Source of the DNA: a virus
Virus record (IMG/VR): IMGVR_UViG_3300032323_001221
Span: 1 to 31,910 of that record
Length of the DNA stretch: 31,910 nt
Strand: one strand, 5' to 3'
Part shown: positions 15,069 to 21,089 of the stretch, piece by piece
Layout of the letters: each line of letters begins with the position of its first letter
Position numbering within the stretch: the first letter of the stretch is position 1
Notes under the pieces: model-generated
The model's database searches: none
The model's input: the letters and a program-made list of their open reading frames with translations, nothing else
What the model was told of the DNA's origin: nothing
Translations under genes and position numbers: made by a program

Positions 15069-15103
15069 CAAAGATAGACTTTTTCTATCATATACAACAC
15101 AAA
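15069..15103 (-). promoter_or_regulatory. Early promoter with overlapping operator (recombination operon)
   Basis: The minus strand has the -7 box TATCTTTG (15076-15069) with a TTG 18 bases upstream (15097-15095) and a TTTG 23 bases upstream. The inverted repeat GATAGA-N5-TCTATC (15073-15089, 17 bp) overlaps the -7 box, so a bound dimer would block polymerase. The identical arrangement occurs at 17358-17390. The HTH protein at 16276-16476 is the obvious candidate to bind it (inferred). Confidence 0.7.
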
Positions 15104-15170
15104 GCAAAAAATATTTTAAAAATAATTGTAAAGTACTGAAAATGTGCGCGGTTATTTTCGTTTTGCAGCT

Positions 15171-15205
15171 TAAAAAAGCCCCAAAAAGTTAAAATTTCAG
15201 GGCTT
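15171..15205 (-). terminator. Terminator closing the regulator operon
   Basis: On the minus strand AAGCCC (15205-15200) pairs with GGGCTT (15181-15176), followed by a run of T. It lies 28 bases after the stop of the 28-residue gene and about 70 bases before the next operator-promoter, so it separates the two early operons. Confidence 0.7.
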
Positions 15206-15232
15206 CAAGGTGTCAAAATCGGCGTGTTTTGC

Positions 15233-15319
15233 TCATTCCGAATCAAAATCCGTTAAATGGACGGTTAAAAAATACATTGAAACCGCCGCCGCAAACGTTC
15301 CAAAAATAAACCCTAACAT
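15233..15319 (-). CDS. 28-residue hydrophobic peptide
   Basis: ATG at 15319-15317 overlaps the stop of the 97-residue gene by 7 bases; the stop TGA is at 15235-15233. The peptide starts MLGFIFGTFAAAVSMYF and ends LTDFDSE: one hydrophobic segment of about 18-20 residues with an acidic tail, as in small membrane phage peptides. Support is the tight overlap, the membrane-like composition and the terminator shortly after the stop. It is too short to be sure. Confidence 0.4.
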   Translation of the reverse strand: MLGFIFGTFAAAVSMYFLTVHLTDFDSE

Positions 15320-15606
15320 ATAACCTCAAATAAGTGATGAATTATATTCCCTTCGTGCTGGCTTAAGGTCGCAACGTGTTTTAAAAAGTAATCTGGATCG
15401 GAATTATTAAATGGGCGTCCCGTTCCAATGTCTTGAAATATTCTAACCTCTGTTTCTTTTTCCTCCTGATTGCATAAAAAATAAACGGAAATCGTTTGAT
15501 CCTTTTCGTTAATAATTGAACTTAGGAATGTGGACCCGCGCAATACATTTAACGTCCATCTTTGATCGTTTTGCGGTAAACTGTGTTTAATAATAACCTT
15601 ATTCAT
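15313..15606 (-). CDS. Small protein resembling DUF7352-type phage proteins
   Basis: This encodes 97 residues in a beta-rich pattern: W-x-LNVLRGSTFLSSI, then QTISVYFLCNQEEKETEVRI, then FQDIGTGRPF and a final HHLFEVIC. The series 'hydrophobic strand, long strand, GTG-[RH]-P loop, closing strand' is like a widespread family of small phage proteins of unknown function (DUF7352); the match is by eye. The start codon ATGA overlaps the stop of the DUF3127 gene, and the 28-residue gene overlaps its end. Confidence 0.5.
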   Translation of the reverse strand: MNKVIIKHSLPQNDQRWTLNVLRGSTFLSSIINEKDQTISVYFLCNQEEKETEVRIFQDIGTGRPFNNSDPDYFLKHVATLSQHEGNIIHHLFEVIC

Positions 15607-15872
15607 AGTTTAGAGATTTTCCACGCGTTAACCTTTGTAAAATACTTATCGTTATACTCGCGGCTTTCCAAATTAATCGAAACGCTCAATTTATCATTTA
15701 GCTGAATTCCGTTTAATAGGTTTATTTTATCCCCGAATAAAGTAATCGAAACGGGTTTTGGATATTGCCCTTCCTGTTCAACTATTATATTTTGGCTGGT
15801 CCATTCCCCACCGTCTTTTTTTGCGCCCGATTCAATCGGTAAAATTTTAATCAAAGTTCCTTGAATTTCCAT
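15603..15872 (-). CDS. DUF3127 OB-fold protein
   Basis: This encodes 89 residues with the family's full pattern: MEIQGTLIKILPIESGAKK, W-x-SQNIIVEQEGQYPKPV, LFGDKI in the centre, and NLESREYNDKYFTKVNAWKI at the end. DUF3127 proteins are common in Bacteroidota and their phages and are predicted to adopt an OB-fold like single-strand DNA-binding proteins. Its place near the recombination genes agrees with a DNA-binding role, but the biochemical function is not established. It is an independent pointer to a Bacteroidota host. Confidence 0.75.
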   Translation of the reverse strand: MEIQGTLIKILPIESGAKKDGGEWTSQNIIVEQEGQYPKPVSITLFGDKINLLNGIQLNDKLSVSINLESREYNDKYFTKVNAWKISKL

Positions 15873-15874
15873 TT

Positions 15875-16276
15875 TTAGTTAGTTTTAGTTTTGAATTCGT
15901 AAATCGGTTTATCTGTTTTCGTTTGAGTTGCTTTTTTTTGTTTGCCGTTATATTTGCGTTTATCTTCCAGCGTTTCGATTTTATCCAAAAGCTCATTATT
16001 TAAACGCTGGTATTTTGCAAGGATATTTTTTAAATAATCGACGTTTATAAATTGGTTCTCCATTTTCGCGCGTAGATCGGAAATTGTTTCGGCTTGTTCA
16101 CTTATTACAAAATTTAAGTGCGCGCGGTGTTTTTTTAATTCCGCGTTTTCTAAAAATAAATTGCTTTCCATTTTTTCGAGTTTTGAATTTTTATTTTTTA
16201 AGTAAGCGTTTTGAATTGATTGAACTGCTATCGTAATTGCAGCCCCTGAATAGATTATAATGTTTAGCGCGTCCAT
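15875..16276 (-). CDS. Membrane-anchored coiled-coil protein
   Basis: This encodes 133 residues. The N-terminus (about 5-22, NIIIYSGAAITIAVQSIQ) is moderately hydrophobic and may be a membrane anchor. Residues 30-108 show heptad-like spacing of Leu and Ile (SKLEKMESNLFLENAELKKH; LRAKMENQFINVDYLKNILA), predicting a coiled coil. The C-terminus is basic. It overlaps the HTH gene by one base. The function is unknown; it might be an inner-membrane anchor for an early complex. Confidence 0.55.
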   Translation of the reverse strand: MDALNIIIYSGAAITIAVQSIQNAYLKNKNSKLEKMESNLFLENAELKKHRAHLNFVISEQAETISDLRAKMENQFINVDYLKNILAKYQRLNNELLDKIETLEDKRKYNGKQKKATQTKTDKPIYEFKTKTN

Positions 16277-16476
16277 TACTTCGATTTTTTGGTTTTGAGT
16301 TTGTTTAAAGCGTTAATTATTATTTTAGCGTAATCGTTTGAACAGTTACGAAACCCGCTTTCAATATGTGAAATATATTTTCCGTTTTGAAGCCCGATTT
16401 CTTTTCCTAATTCGTTTTGCGTAATATCTAATTCACGCCTTAACTTTCTTATTCGCATTCCGTTTTCCGTTTTCAT
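16276..16476 (-). CDS. XRE/Cro-type HTH regulator
   Basis: This encodes 66 residues that are essentially one HTH domain: IRKLRRELDITQNELGKEIG, then NGKYISHIESG and a helix ending in a basic tail. The phrases ITQNELGKEIGL and YISHIESG are the usual XRE turn and recognition helices. It lies in the operon whose promoter carries the palindrome at 17361-17379, and the same operator sits before the recombination operon at 15073-15089. The simplest model is that it represses both, including its own operon. No second regulator reading the opposite way is present. The start overlaps the upstream stop (ATGA). Confidence 0.8.
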   Translation of the reverse strand: MKTENGMRIRKLRRELDITQNELGKEIGLQNGKYISHIESGFRNCSNDYAKIIINALNKLKTKKSK

Positions 16477-16922
16477 ATATCGTTATTTCGTCGCATATCG
16501 TAATATAAATCGGGATCAGGTCCCTCGTCTGAGCCGTCGAAATCTTCCAGCTCTAATATCATTTTTTCGATTTCGTTTAAACTTTCGATTGAAAGCAAGT
16601 AAAGGATATTTCGCCCCTTATAAATTATCGATCCAAATTCAAATTCAATTGAATCGGGGTGATTCATTAAGCCGGGTTCGAATTCAAAATGGTAATAAAC
16701 CGTAATCATTCGGTCTTGGAAAATAATGCTTTTATTATTCATTTTTAATTTTTGTTTTCGTTTAAGTTCGTTTGAAATATGCACGTTTAAAGTTCCAACG
16801 GGAACGCTGAATTTTTTTGAAATTGAATTAACTGTTTCGCTCCCTTGCTTTCTGAAATAGTATTTAACGGCTTCGGCAAGGTGTTTTAAATTATATCTAA
16901 TTGGCTGCATAAAATCGCTCAT
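16473..16922 (-). CDS. DNA-binding-like protein of unknown function
   Basis: This encodes 149 residues. Residues 10-60 contain an HTH-like run (LAEAVKYYFRKQG then NSISKKFSVPVGTLNVHISN) ending in a basic RKQKLK, a likely recognition helix. The C-terminal half is beta-rich and acidic, ending EDFDGSDEGPDPDLYYDMRR. I infer a second small regulator but see no named family. The start overlaps a short upstream gene by 26 bases; an in-frame ATG at 16910 (MQPIRYN) is an alternative that reduces the overlap. Confidence 0.55.
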   Translation of the reverse strand: MSDFMQPIRYNLKHLAEAVKYYFRKQGSETVNSISKKFSVPVGTLNVHISNELKRKQKLKMNNKSIIFQDRMITVYYHFEFEPGLMNHPDSIEFEFGSIIYKGRNILYLLSIESLNEIEKMILELEDFDGSDEGPDPDLYYDMRRNNDI

Positions 16923-17073
16923 AAATTACCCGCGCGTTCGTTAAATCGCTTAGGGCTTCGATTAAATTATCTGCTTCGGTTCTTTGTTCGCTGGTTAAAT
17001 AATCGAGTTGCATTAAATGTAAAAGCTGCGATTTGTAATTTTCGATTATTAAATCTAAAGTTTTGTTTTTCAT
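16897..17073 (-). CDS. Short helical protein, 58 residues
   Basis: ATG at 17073-17071 and TAG at 16899-16897 give 58 residues: MKNKTLDLIIENYKSQLLHL, then LTSEQRTEADNLIEALSDLT and an ending RFYAAN. It is fully helical in outlook, with no membrane segment. It fills an otherwise empty gap of nearly 200 bases, is preceded by the AAAACCCC leader motif six bases before the ATG, and overlaps the next start. These points make it likely to be real despite its length. The function is unknown. Confidence 0.55.
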   Translation of the reverse strand: MKNKTLDLIIENYKSQLLHLMQLDYLTSEQRTEADNLIEALSDLTNARVIYERFYAAN

Positions 17074-17089
17074 TTGATCGGGGTTTTGT

Positions 17090-17108
17090 GGGCGGTTATT
17101 AGCCGCCC
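17090..17108 (-). promoter_or_regulatory. GC-rich hairpin between first and second genes of the regulator operon
   Basis: The minus strand reads GGGCGG-CTAATAA-CCGCCC followed by ACAAAACCCC. It is the same stem as at 14744-14761, in the same place relative to the operon's first gene and the AACCCC leader. It lacks a T-run, so a role in RNA stability or partial termination is more likely than full termination. Confidence 0.6.
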
Positions 17109-17114
17109 GAATTA

Positions 17115-17324
17115 TTAATTTTTAACGATAATTACTATTTCAGCATCGAATGTATTGGATGCAAACGAATTAATACCGTCTTTTCTTAAATAGTCAATAG
17201 CGTAAACTTGCTTATTGATAACATACGCTTTTGTTATTTTTTCAATATCATTAAATTGCTTTAATGAATGAGCAAGTAAATTTTTGTAAAAGTTGCTTTC
17301 TGTGGTTGTTTGCTTAGTTGCCAT
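17115..17324 (-). CDS. First gene of the regulator operon, unknown function
   Basis: This encodes 69 residues beginning MATKQTTTESNFYKNLLAHS, with a helical N-terminus and a beta-rich C-terminus (KAYVINKQVYAIDYL and FDAEIVIIVKN). No family is recognised. It is the first gene after an operator-bearing promoter. The leader holds AAACCCCTTAATTC, the closest match to the loop of the candidate small RNA at 7471-7543. Its likely high early expression suggests a takeover or regulatory peptide, which is inference. Confidence 0.6.
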   Translation of the reverse strand: MATKQTTTESNFYKNLLAHSLKQFNDIEKITKAYVINKQVYAIDYLRKDGINSFASNTFDAEIVIIVKN

Positions 17325-17357
17325 AAAAAAGAATTAAGGGGTTTGTTTTTGTTTCAA

Positions 17358-17390
17358 CAAAGATAGAATAATTCTATCTAATAAAGCAAA
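17358..17390 (-). promoter_or_regulatory. Early promoter with overlapping palindromic operator (regulator operon)
   Basis: The minus strand has a -33 box TTTG (17390-17387), a 21-base spacer and the -7 box TATCTTTG (17365-17358), a good Bacteroidota promoter. A perfect 19-bp palindrome, AGATAGAAT-A-ATTCTATCT on the plus strand (17361-17379), overlaps the -7 box. Its core, GATAGA-N5-TCTATC, is the same as the operator at 15073-15089. Confidence 0.75.
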
Positions 17391-17445
17391 TTTATTTTTA
17401 AAATAATTGCATTTTCTTTTGTAACCCCCGTAAAATAAAGGAAAA

Positions 17446-18120
17446 TTATTTTGCCGAAGCAAGCCCGAAACCAAGAAAAGCCCCGAAAACGATTTTAAAA
17501 ACGGTTGTTTGAAACCATTTTTTGCGGTCCTTTATATATATATTATTCATTCCCTTAAGCTGGATATTAGGATTGTCAATGTGCAATCTAACAACCTGAT
17601 CCGATTTGCGAAATAAACGATTAATAAAGCCGTTTCGAAGCGTATCTCCTAATGAATACGTAAATTGTCCATTCGTAATAAGTGAATCGATTAAAAGGTT
17701 TCCTTCGCGGGTTATTTGACCGTCAATAGAAAACCATTTTTCAGATTTTGAAAATATAACAGGAACCCGAAGATAATTTAATGAATCTATTTTTTCGGTT
17801 TCTGCTAAAGGGATTTCGGTTTTAATAATGTACCGGGTTTTAAATTGAATTACCTCTTTTGGGTTTTTCATTTTCATTACCCTGAGCGCGAAAATTTCCT
17901 GTTCGTTTTTTAATAACTGATCGTCTTTAATTTTAATGTTTACGTTTTGCGTATAAATCAAACTTGAATCCAGCAACCGCGTTGTTTTAAACATTTGAAT
18001 TTCGGAATCTTGTTTTTTAAGTTCTTTGATATATTCACGGTTTAAATCGCAGCTTCGAAAAAGCATTATAATTAAACAAGCAATTATAAAAATAAAACCT
18101 ATATTAATTCCCTTATACAT
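17446..18120 (-). CDS. Protein with membrane segments at both ends (possible spanin-like)
   Basis: This encodes 224 residues. Residues 6-22 (NIGFIFIIACLIIMLFR) form an N-terminal membrane anchor, followed by a polar helical and beta region, and residues 205-222 (VFKIVFGAFLGFGLA) form a second hydrophobic segment. The YSLGDTLRNGFINRLFRK and KDRKKWFQT segments resemble a group of uncharacterised Bacteroidota phage membrane proteins (DUF6808-like, by eye). Its place downstream of lysozyme and a holin-like gene would suit a spanin or lysis-linked role, but that is context only. It overlaps the 65-residue gene by 8 bases and is the last gene before the early promoter. Confidence 0.5.
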   Translation of the reverse strand: MYKGINIGFIFIIACLIIMLFRSCDLNREYIKELKKQDSEIQMFKTTRLLDSSLIYTQNVNIKIKDDQLLKNEQEIFALRVMKMKNPKEVIQFKTRYIIKTEIPLAETEKIDSLNYLRVPVIFSKSEKWFSIDGQITREGNLLIDSLITNGQFTYSLGDTLRNGFINRLFRKSDQVVRLHIDNPNIQLKGMNNIYIKDRKKWFQTTVFKIVFGAFLGFGLASAK

Positions 18121-18310
18121 TCGTTCCCGTTATTAATAAAAGTTGAATCCAAAATTTAGAAAATTCGCTTTTGTTTCGAAGGTTGTTTTCCAAAACTTTT
18201 TTTGCAAAGCTCAAAGGCATTTCTTTTTCCATTACGTAATTAGAAACAACCATTATTAAACGCTCATCCGCTTCTAAATCGGTTTTCGGTAAATATGTTT
18301 CGAGTTCCAT
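18113..18310 (-). CDS. Small protein of unknown function
   Basis: This encodes 65 residues: an acidic N-terminus (MELETYLPKTDLEADERL), a helical middle (EMPLSFAKKVLENNL) and a weakly hydrophobic end (FWIQLLLITGTNV). Nothing resembles a histidine-kinase ATPase domain, which is relevant because the PAS-HisKA gene ends 5 bases upstream. It overlaps the next gene by 8 bases. No family is recognised. Confidence 0.5.
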   Translation of the reverse strand: MELETYLPKTDLEADERLIMVVSNYVMEKEMPLSFAKKVLENNLRNKSEFSKFWIQLLLITGTNV

Positions 18311-18314
18311 TTTA

Positions 18315-18884
18315 TTAAATTTGCCTTGCAGCTTTTTTAACTAAATTGTGAATTGATTTATCGAGCTGCTCAACTGATAAATTAACCATTTCGAGCAATT
18401 TAACATTTTCTTCGTTTGTTTCGGTAAAATCTTTTTCGATTAACATTTTAACAAGCCCCGCAATGCTCGTTAACGGCTGGCGTAATTCGTGGGAAAGCAT
18501 AAAACGGAAATCTTCTAAAAGTTGCTTTTGCTTTTCGTATTCGTGCGAAGTAATCGACGTAACGTCGGTAATCGGTAACCCTACAAAATGCAAAGAATTT
18601 AGAATGAAATAAATATTCCAAAGGTTCCAGCGCATCGATCCGTTTTTTTGTTTTGTCTTAGCGTAAAATCGAATCGGTAACGGGGCGCGGTCCTTTGATT
18701 TTTTTATTGAATCCGAAAACTCGTTAAAATCGGAATCGTCCGAAATTATTTCAGAAACATTTTTTGGTTTAATATGGCTTGTATATTCCTTAAACAAATC
18801 ATTGCTTCCAATTATAGCCCCGTTTTCATCGGTAACTAAATAAAATAAATCAATTGAATTTGTTAGAATATACCGCGTAGACAT
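18315..18884 (-). CDS. PAS-HisKA protein: truncated sensor histidine kinase without ATPase domain
   Basis: This encodes 189 residues. Residues about 8-108 look like a PAS sensor domain (YLVTDENGAIIGSND; IYFILNSLHFVGLPITDVT). Residues 115-185 form a HisKA dimerisation and phosphoacceptor domain with the H-box FMLSHELRQPLTSIAGL and the acceptor His132. The gene stops there: the N, D, F and G boxes of the HATPase domain are absent both here and in the next gene. It has no membrane segment. A promoter-like box lies at 18945-18972. Seen: the domains and the missing ATPase. Inferred: that the protein could pair with, or take phosphate from, a host kinase and so alter a host two-component system. 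A degraded gene is less likely because the frame is clean. Confidence 0.7.
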   Translation of the reverse strand: MSTRYILTNSIDLFYLVTDENGAIIGSNDLFKEYTSHIKPKNVSEIISDDSDFNEFSDSIKKSKDRAPLPIRFYAKTKQKNGSMRWNLWNIYFILNSLHFVGLPITDVTSITSHEYEKQKQLLEDFRFMLSHELRQPLTSIAGLVKMLIEKDFTETNEENVKLLEMVNLSVEQLDKSIHNLVKKAARQI

Positions 18885-18930
18885 TAACCTAAATTAAAGG
18901 CGCAAAATAAACCAATAAAAGATTAATTGT

Positions 18931-19440
18931 TTACGATTTCAATGCAAAGTTAATTTTTGAAAACATTGCAAACCATTTATTAAATGATTTTAATAAATAA
19001 ACTGAAGTGCAAACAAGCATAAAACTAAATTCAATAGCCAAACAAAGCCCGTTTAAATCGTTTTTAACGCTTATCGTTTCTTTGTGGGGGTGTAATGTTA
19101 TAAATTCGTTTGTGCTTCGTGTGTCGCCTTGTTTAAGGTATTTCAAATCATTTAGTTTTAAAGTATCTGAAAAGCGAATAATGTCTTTTGGAATTTGTAA
19201 ATTATAATTAACCGCGGTTGTTTCTTTTTCAGCAAAAAATATTTGTCCTGATTCCGAAACAAAGTAATTATTTTTAAAATCAAAGTTTTCGTTTAAATAA
19301 TCGGTTTGCATTTCCGTTACTTTTCCGTACTTGCTTATAACTTCAATATGCTTATATTTATGAATTTTGCATATTTTACCAATAACGCAAACAGGATCGA
19401 GCGAATAAGTAATTAACGTGTCTAAATTATTATTAATCAT
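18931..19440 (-). CDS. Protein with C-terminal membrane segment, unknown function
   Basis: This encodes 169 residues. Residues 1-125 are soluble and beta-rich (YKHIEVISKYGKVTEMQTDY). Residues 131-150 (GLCLAIEFSFMLVCTSVYLL) form one membrane segment, followed by a short basic tail, so the bulk may face either side depending on insertion. It overlaps the holin-like gene by 8 bases. Its end overlaps the putative promoter of the PAS-HisKA gene. No family is recognised. Confidence 0.5.
   Translation of the reverse strand: MINNNLDTLITYSLDPVCVIGKICKIHKYKHIEVISKYGKVTEMQTDYLNENFDFKNNYFVSESGQIFFAEKETTAVNYNLQIPKDIIRFSDTLKLNDLKYLKQGDTRSTNEFITLHPHKETISVKNDLNGLCLAIEFSFMLVCTSVYLLKSFNKWFAMFSKINFALKS
18945..18972 (-). 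promoter_or_regulatory. Putative promoter for the PAS-HisKA gene
   Basis: The minus strand shows TTTG (18972-18969), 16 bases, then the -7 box TAACTTTG (18952-18945). The start codon of the PAS-HisKA gene follows about 60 bases downstream. The spacer is somewhat short for a Bacteroidota promoter, so confidence is modest. Confidence 0.35.
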
Positions 19441-19639
19441 TTTTCGCCTCCTTTTCTTTTGGCTTCCAAACCCATTTTAACGTTATAACAGCCCCGATAA
19501 TATACGCGAATGTTTCTTTGTCTATTTTCTTTAAAAAGAATAACCAAAAGCCCGTAATTATAGCCATCGACCCGACGCAATAATTCCAATATTCAAATAG
19601 AATATTTAAAACGGTTCTGAGTTTACGCGGTTCAATCAT
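19433..19639 (-). CDS. Holin-like small membrane protein
   Basis: This encodes 68 residues from the ATG at 19639. A longer open frame runs up to 19759, but the shorter start overlaps the upstream stop by 8 bases, like the other junctions here. The protein begins MIEPRKLRTVLNILFEYWNY and has two hydrophobic segments, about 17-36 (CVGSMAIITGFWLFF) and 43-58 (TFAYIIGAVITLKWVW), then a charged tail (KPKEKEAKND). Small size, two membrane segments, a charged C-terminus and closeness to the lysozyme gene fit a class II holin, though no holin family is recognised. Confidence 0.5.
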   Translation of the reverse strand: MIEPRKLRTVLNILFEYWNYCVGSMAIITGFWLFFLKKIDKETFAYIIGAVITLKWVWKPKEKEAKND

Positions 19640-20408
19640 TGCGAACGATTTTAAATTGTGTATTTCCTGAAACCGAACGCCCCGATAAATCAAAATAACT
19701 TTTAAAATTTTCTTTTTTATTTCTGCATTCGAAATAAGCAATTTCCGAAACCGTCGCATTTCCGTTTAAATCGATTTCCCGAATAGCTAAGTAATTAATT
19801 CCGTTTTCGAAATTATTTGTTTGAATATTATAAACGCTTTCGCTCGAATTGTTTTCTATTTGCGGCTGGATTGTTTCCGCTATTTCCCATTTAATTAAAT
19901 CCTTTGAAATAATTAATTCGAAACGATCCGTATTTGTATTTGAACACGTTTTAAATTCAACGTTTAAAAATTCCGCACCCATTACCGCCGAAAGCCCGCA
20001 AAACTCAACCGCTAAAGGCGAAATAATTAACGAGTAAGGGCAAAAATTATCAATTAATTCGGACGAAATCGAATAACAAATTACAACGCTATCAATCCCC
20101 GCGTCGATTAAATTTCCATAACCGATAAAAATACAATCCGAATTATATTGCCTAATTTCATTTACTATTAATGGACTACCAAAAGGGCTGCTATAACTAA
20201 AACGCGCCTGTTGAGTAGCTAAAATCTTTTTAACTTTTACGCAAATGGTCGTATCGGTAATATTTGCCGAAATACATTGCCCCGTATTATTTAATGAATT
20301 AAAAGACGGGAAACCCCAAAAGGATTTTACAACTTTTGCCGAATCGCATTGCGCGTTACCAATGTTTACAAAAGTTAAAAAGGCGAATAATGTAATTAAG
20401 TTTTTCAT
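19632..20408 (-). CDS. Secreted protein resembling type IX secretion cargo
   Basis: This encodes 258 residues. A clear signal peptide (MKNLITLFAFLTFVNIGNA, cleavage before QC at about 19/20) sends it out of the cytoplasm. Residues 134-225 match the module that precedes sorting domains in many Bacteroidota secreted proteins: EFLNVEFKTCSNTNTDRFEL, then LIKWEIAETI and INYLAIREIDLNGNATVSEI. The end, YFDLSGRSVSG...FKIVR at 238-256, resembles the final strands of a type A type IX sorting domain but lacks some of its usual length. Host-like secretion signals in a phage lysis region are unexpected. The role is unknown: a secreted decoy, surface modifier or lysis aid are possibilities. Confidence 0.55.
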   Translation of the reverse strand: MKNLITLFAFLTFVNIGNAQCDSAKVVKSFWGFPSFNSLNNTGQCISANITDTTICVKVKKILATQQARFSYSSPFGSPLIVNEIRQYNSDCIFIGYGNLIDAGIDSVVICYSISSELIDNFCPYSLIISPLAVEFCGLSAVMGAEFLNVEFKTCSNTNTDRFELIISKDLIKWEIAETIQPQIENNSSESVYNIQTNNFENGINYLAIREIDLNGNATVSEIAYFECRNKKENFKSYFDLSGRSVSGNTQFKIVRND

Positions 20409-20461
20409 AAACCCATTTACGATTGAATCGCATTTAGGTTTATTGTTTTTTTAATAATTAA

Positions 20462-20917
20462 TTACATAAAATAAAAATCGCTTTCTATTTTTCTACGCTT
20501 AATTAATCCGGGTAACTTTTGACCTCCAGCATTAACCCATTTTGCAAACTCTAAAGCAATTGTTTTATCGTTTGGATTTGCTTTTACTTTTTTAAATAAA
20601 GTAGATTTAGCAAGCGCGCCAACGCCCAAATTAAAAGCAAAAGAAACAAGCGCGTCAAATTGATTTTGCTTTAATTCGACATTAAAAAGTAATCCTGAAA
20701 CACCACTTTCAAAATTTAACAAAGTAGCTTTTAAAAGTTCTTCGGCTTCCTGTTTATTTTTTAATTTATCCCCCATTTTAACGGGTTTTTTATCAGGGTA
20801 AAAAGTGGAACCGTACCCAATAGTCGGAACGCCCGCGCTACATAAATAAGCGTTTAATTTTAACCCTTCAAAACCTTTTATTAAATCGATTCCAGCTTGA
20901 CTAATTTTCATTTTCAA
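20462..20917 (-). CDS. T4-type lysozyme (GH24 endolysin)
   Basis: This encodes 151 residues, an endolysin that cuts the glycan chain of peptidoglycan at lysis. The catalytic triad follows the E-8aa-D/C-5aa-T rule: E17 in IKGFEG, C26 in place of Asp, and T32 in PTIGYGS. The C-terminal FDALVSFAFNLGVGAL and LPGLIKRRKIE segments are the normal GH24 motifs. No signal peptide or SAR anchor is present, so export would depend on a holin; the small two-helix protein downstream is a candidate. The start overlaps the fibre-adjacent gene by 17 bases; an alternative Met3 start would shorten this. Confidence 0.92.
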   Translation of the reverse strand: MKMKISQAGIDLIKGFEGLKLNAYLCSAGVPTIGYGSTFYPDKKPVKMGDKLKNKQEAEELLKATLLNFESGVSGLLFNVELKQNQFDALVSFAFNLGVGALAKSTLFKKVKANPNDKTIALEFAKWVNAGGQKLPGLIKRRKIESDFYFM

Positions 20918-21089
20918 TTAATTTAAAACCTTCGGGATTAAATACGCCCGAAGTAATGTAAGTATAAGTATATTTCCCGAATTCGAAATCTTCGGGTATT
21001 TCATAAACGTTTTCCGATTCGCTCATTTCATTATATGCGATTCCATAACTAACAATTTCGTTTTGTTCGGGAGAAAATAAACCTTTCAT
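20901..21089 (-). CDS. Small protein next to the tail fibre, unknown function
   Basis: This encodes 62 acidic residues rich in Tyr and Glu (MKGLFSPEQNEIVSYGIAYN; EIPEDFEFGKYTYTYITSG). The start shares one base with the fibre stop and the end overlaps the lysozyme gene by 17 bases. It may be an accessory fibre protein or fibre chaperone by position, but it matches no family that I recognise. Confidence 0.5.
   Translation of the reverse strand: MKGLFSPEQNEIVSYGIAYNEMSESENVYEIPEDFEFGKYTYTYITSGVFNPEGFKLIENEN

Noticed and set aside
19640-19759. 40-residue extension of the holin-like protein
   Set aside because: It lies inside the secreted-protein gene, is basic and not membrane-like; the start at 19639 gives an 8-base overlap like neighbouring genes.
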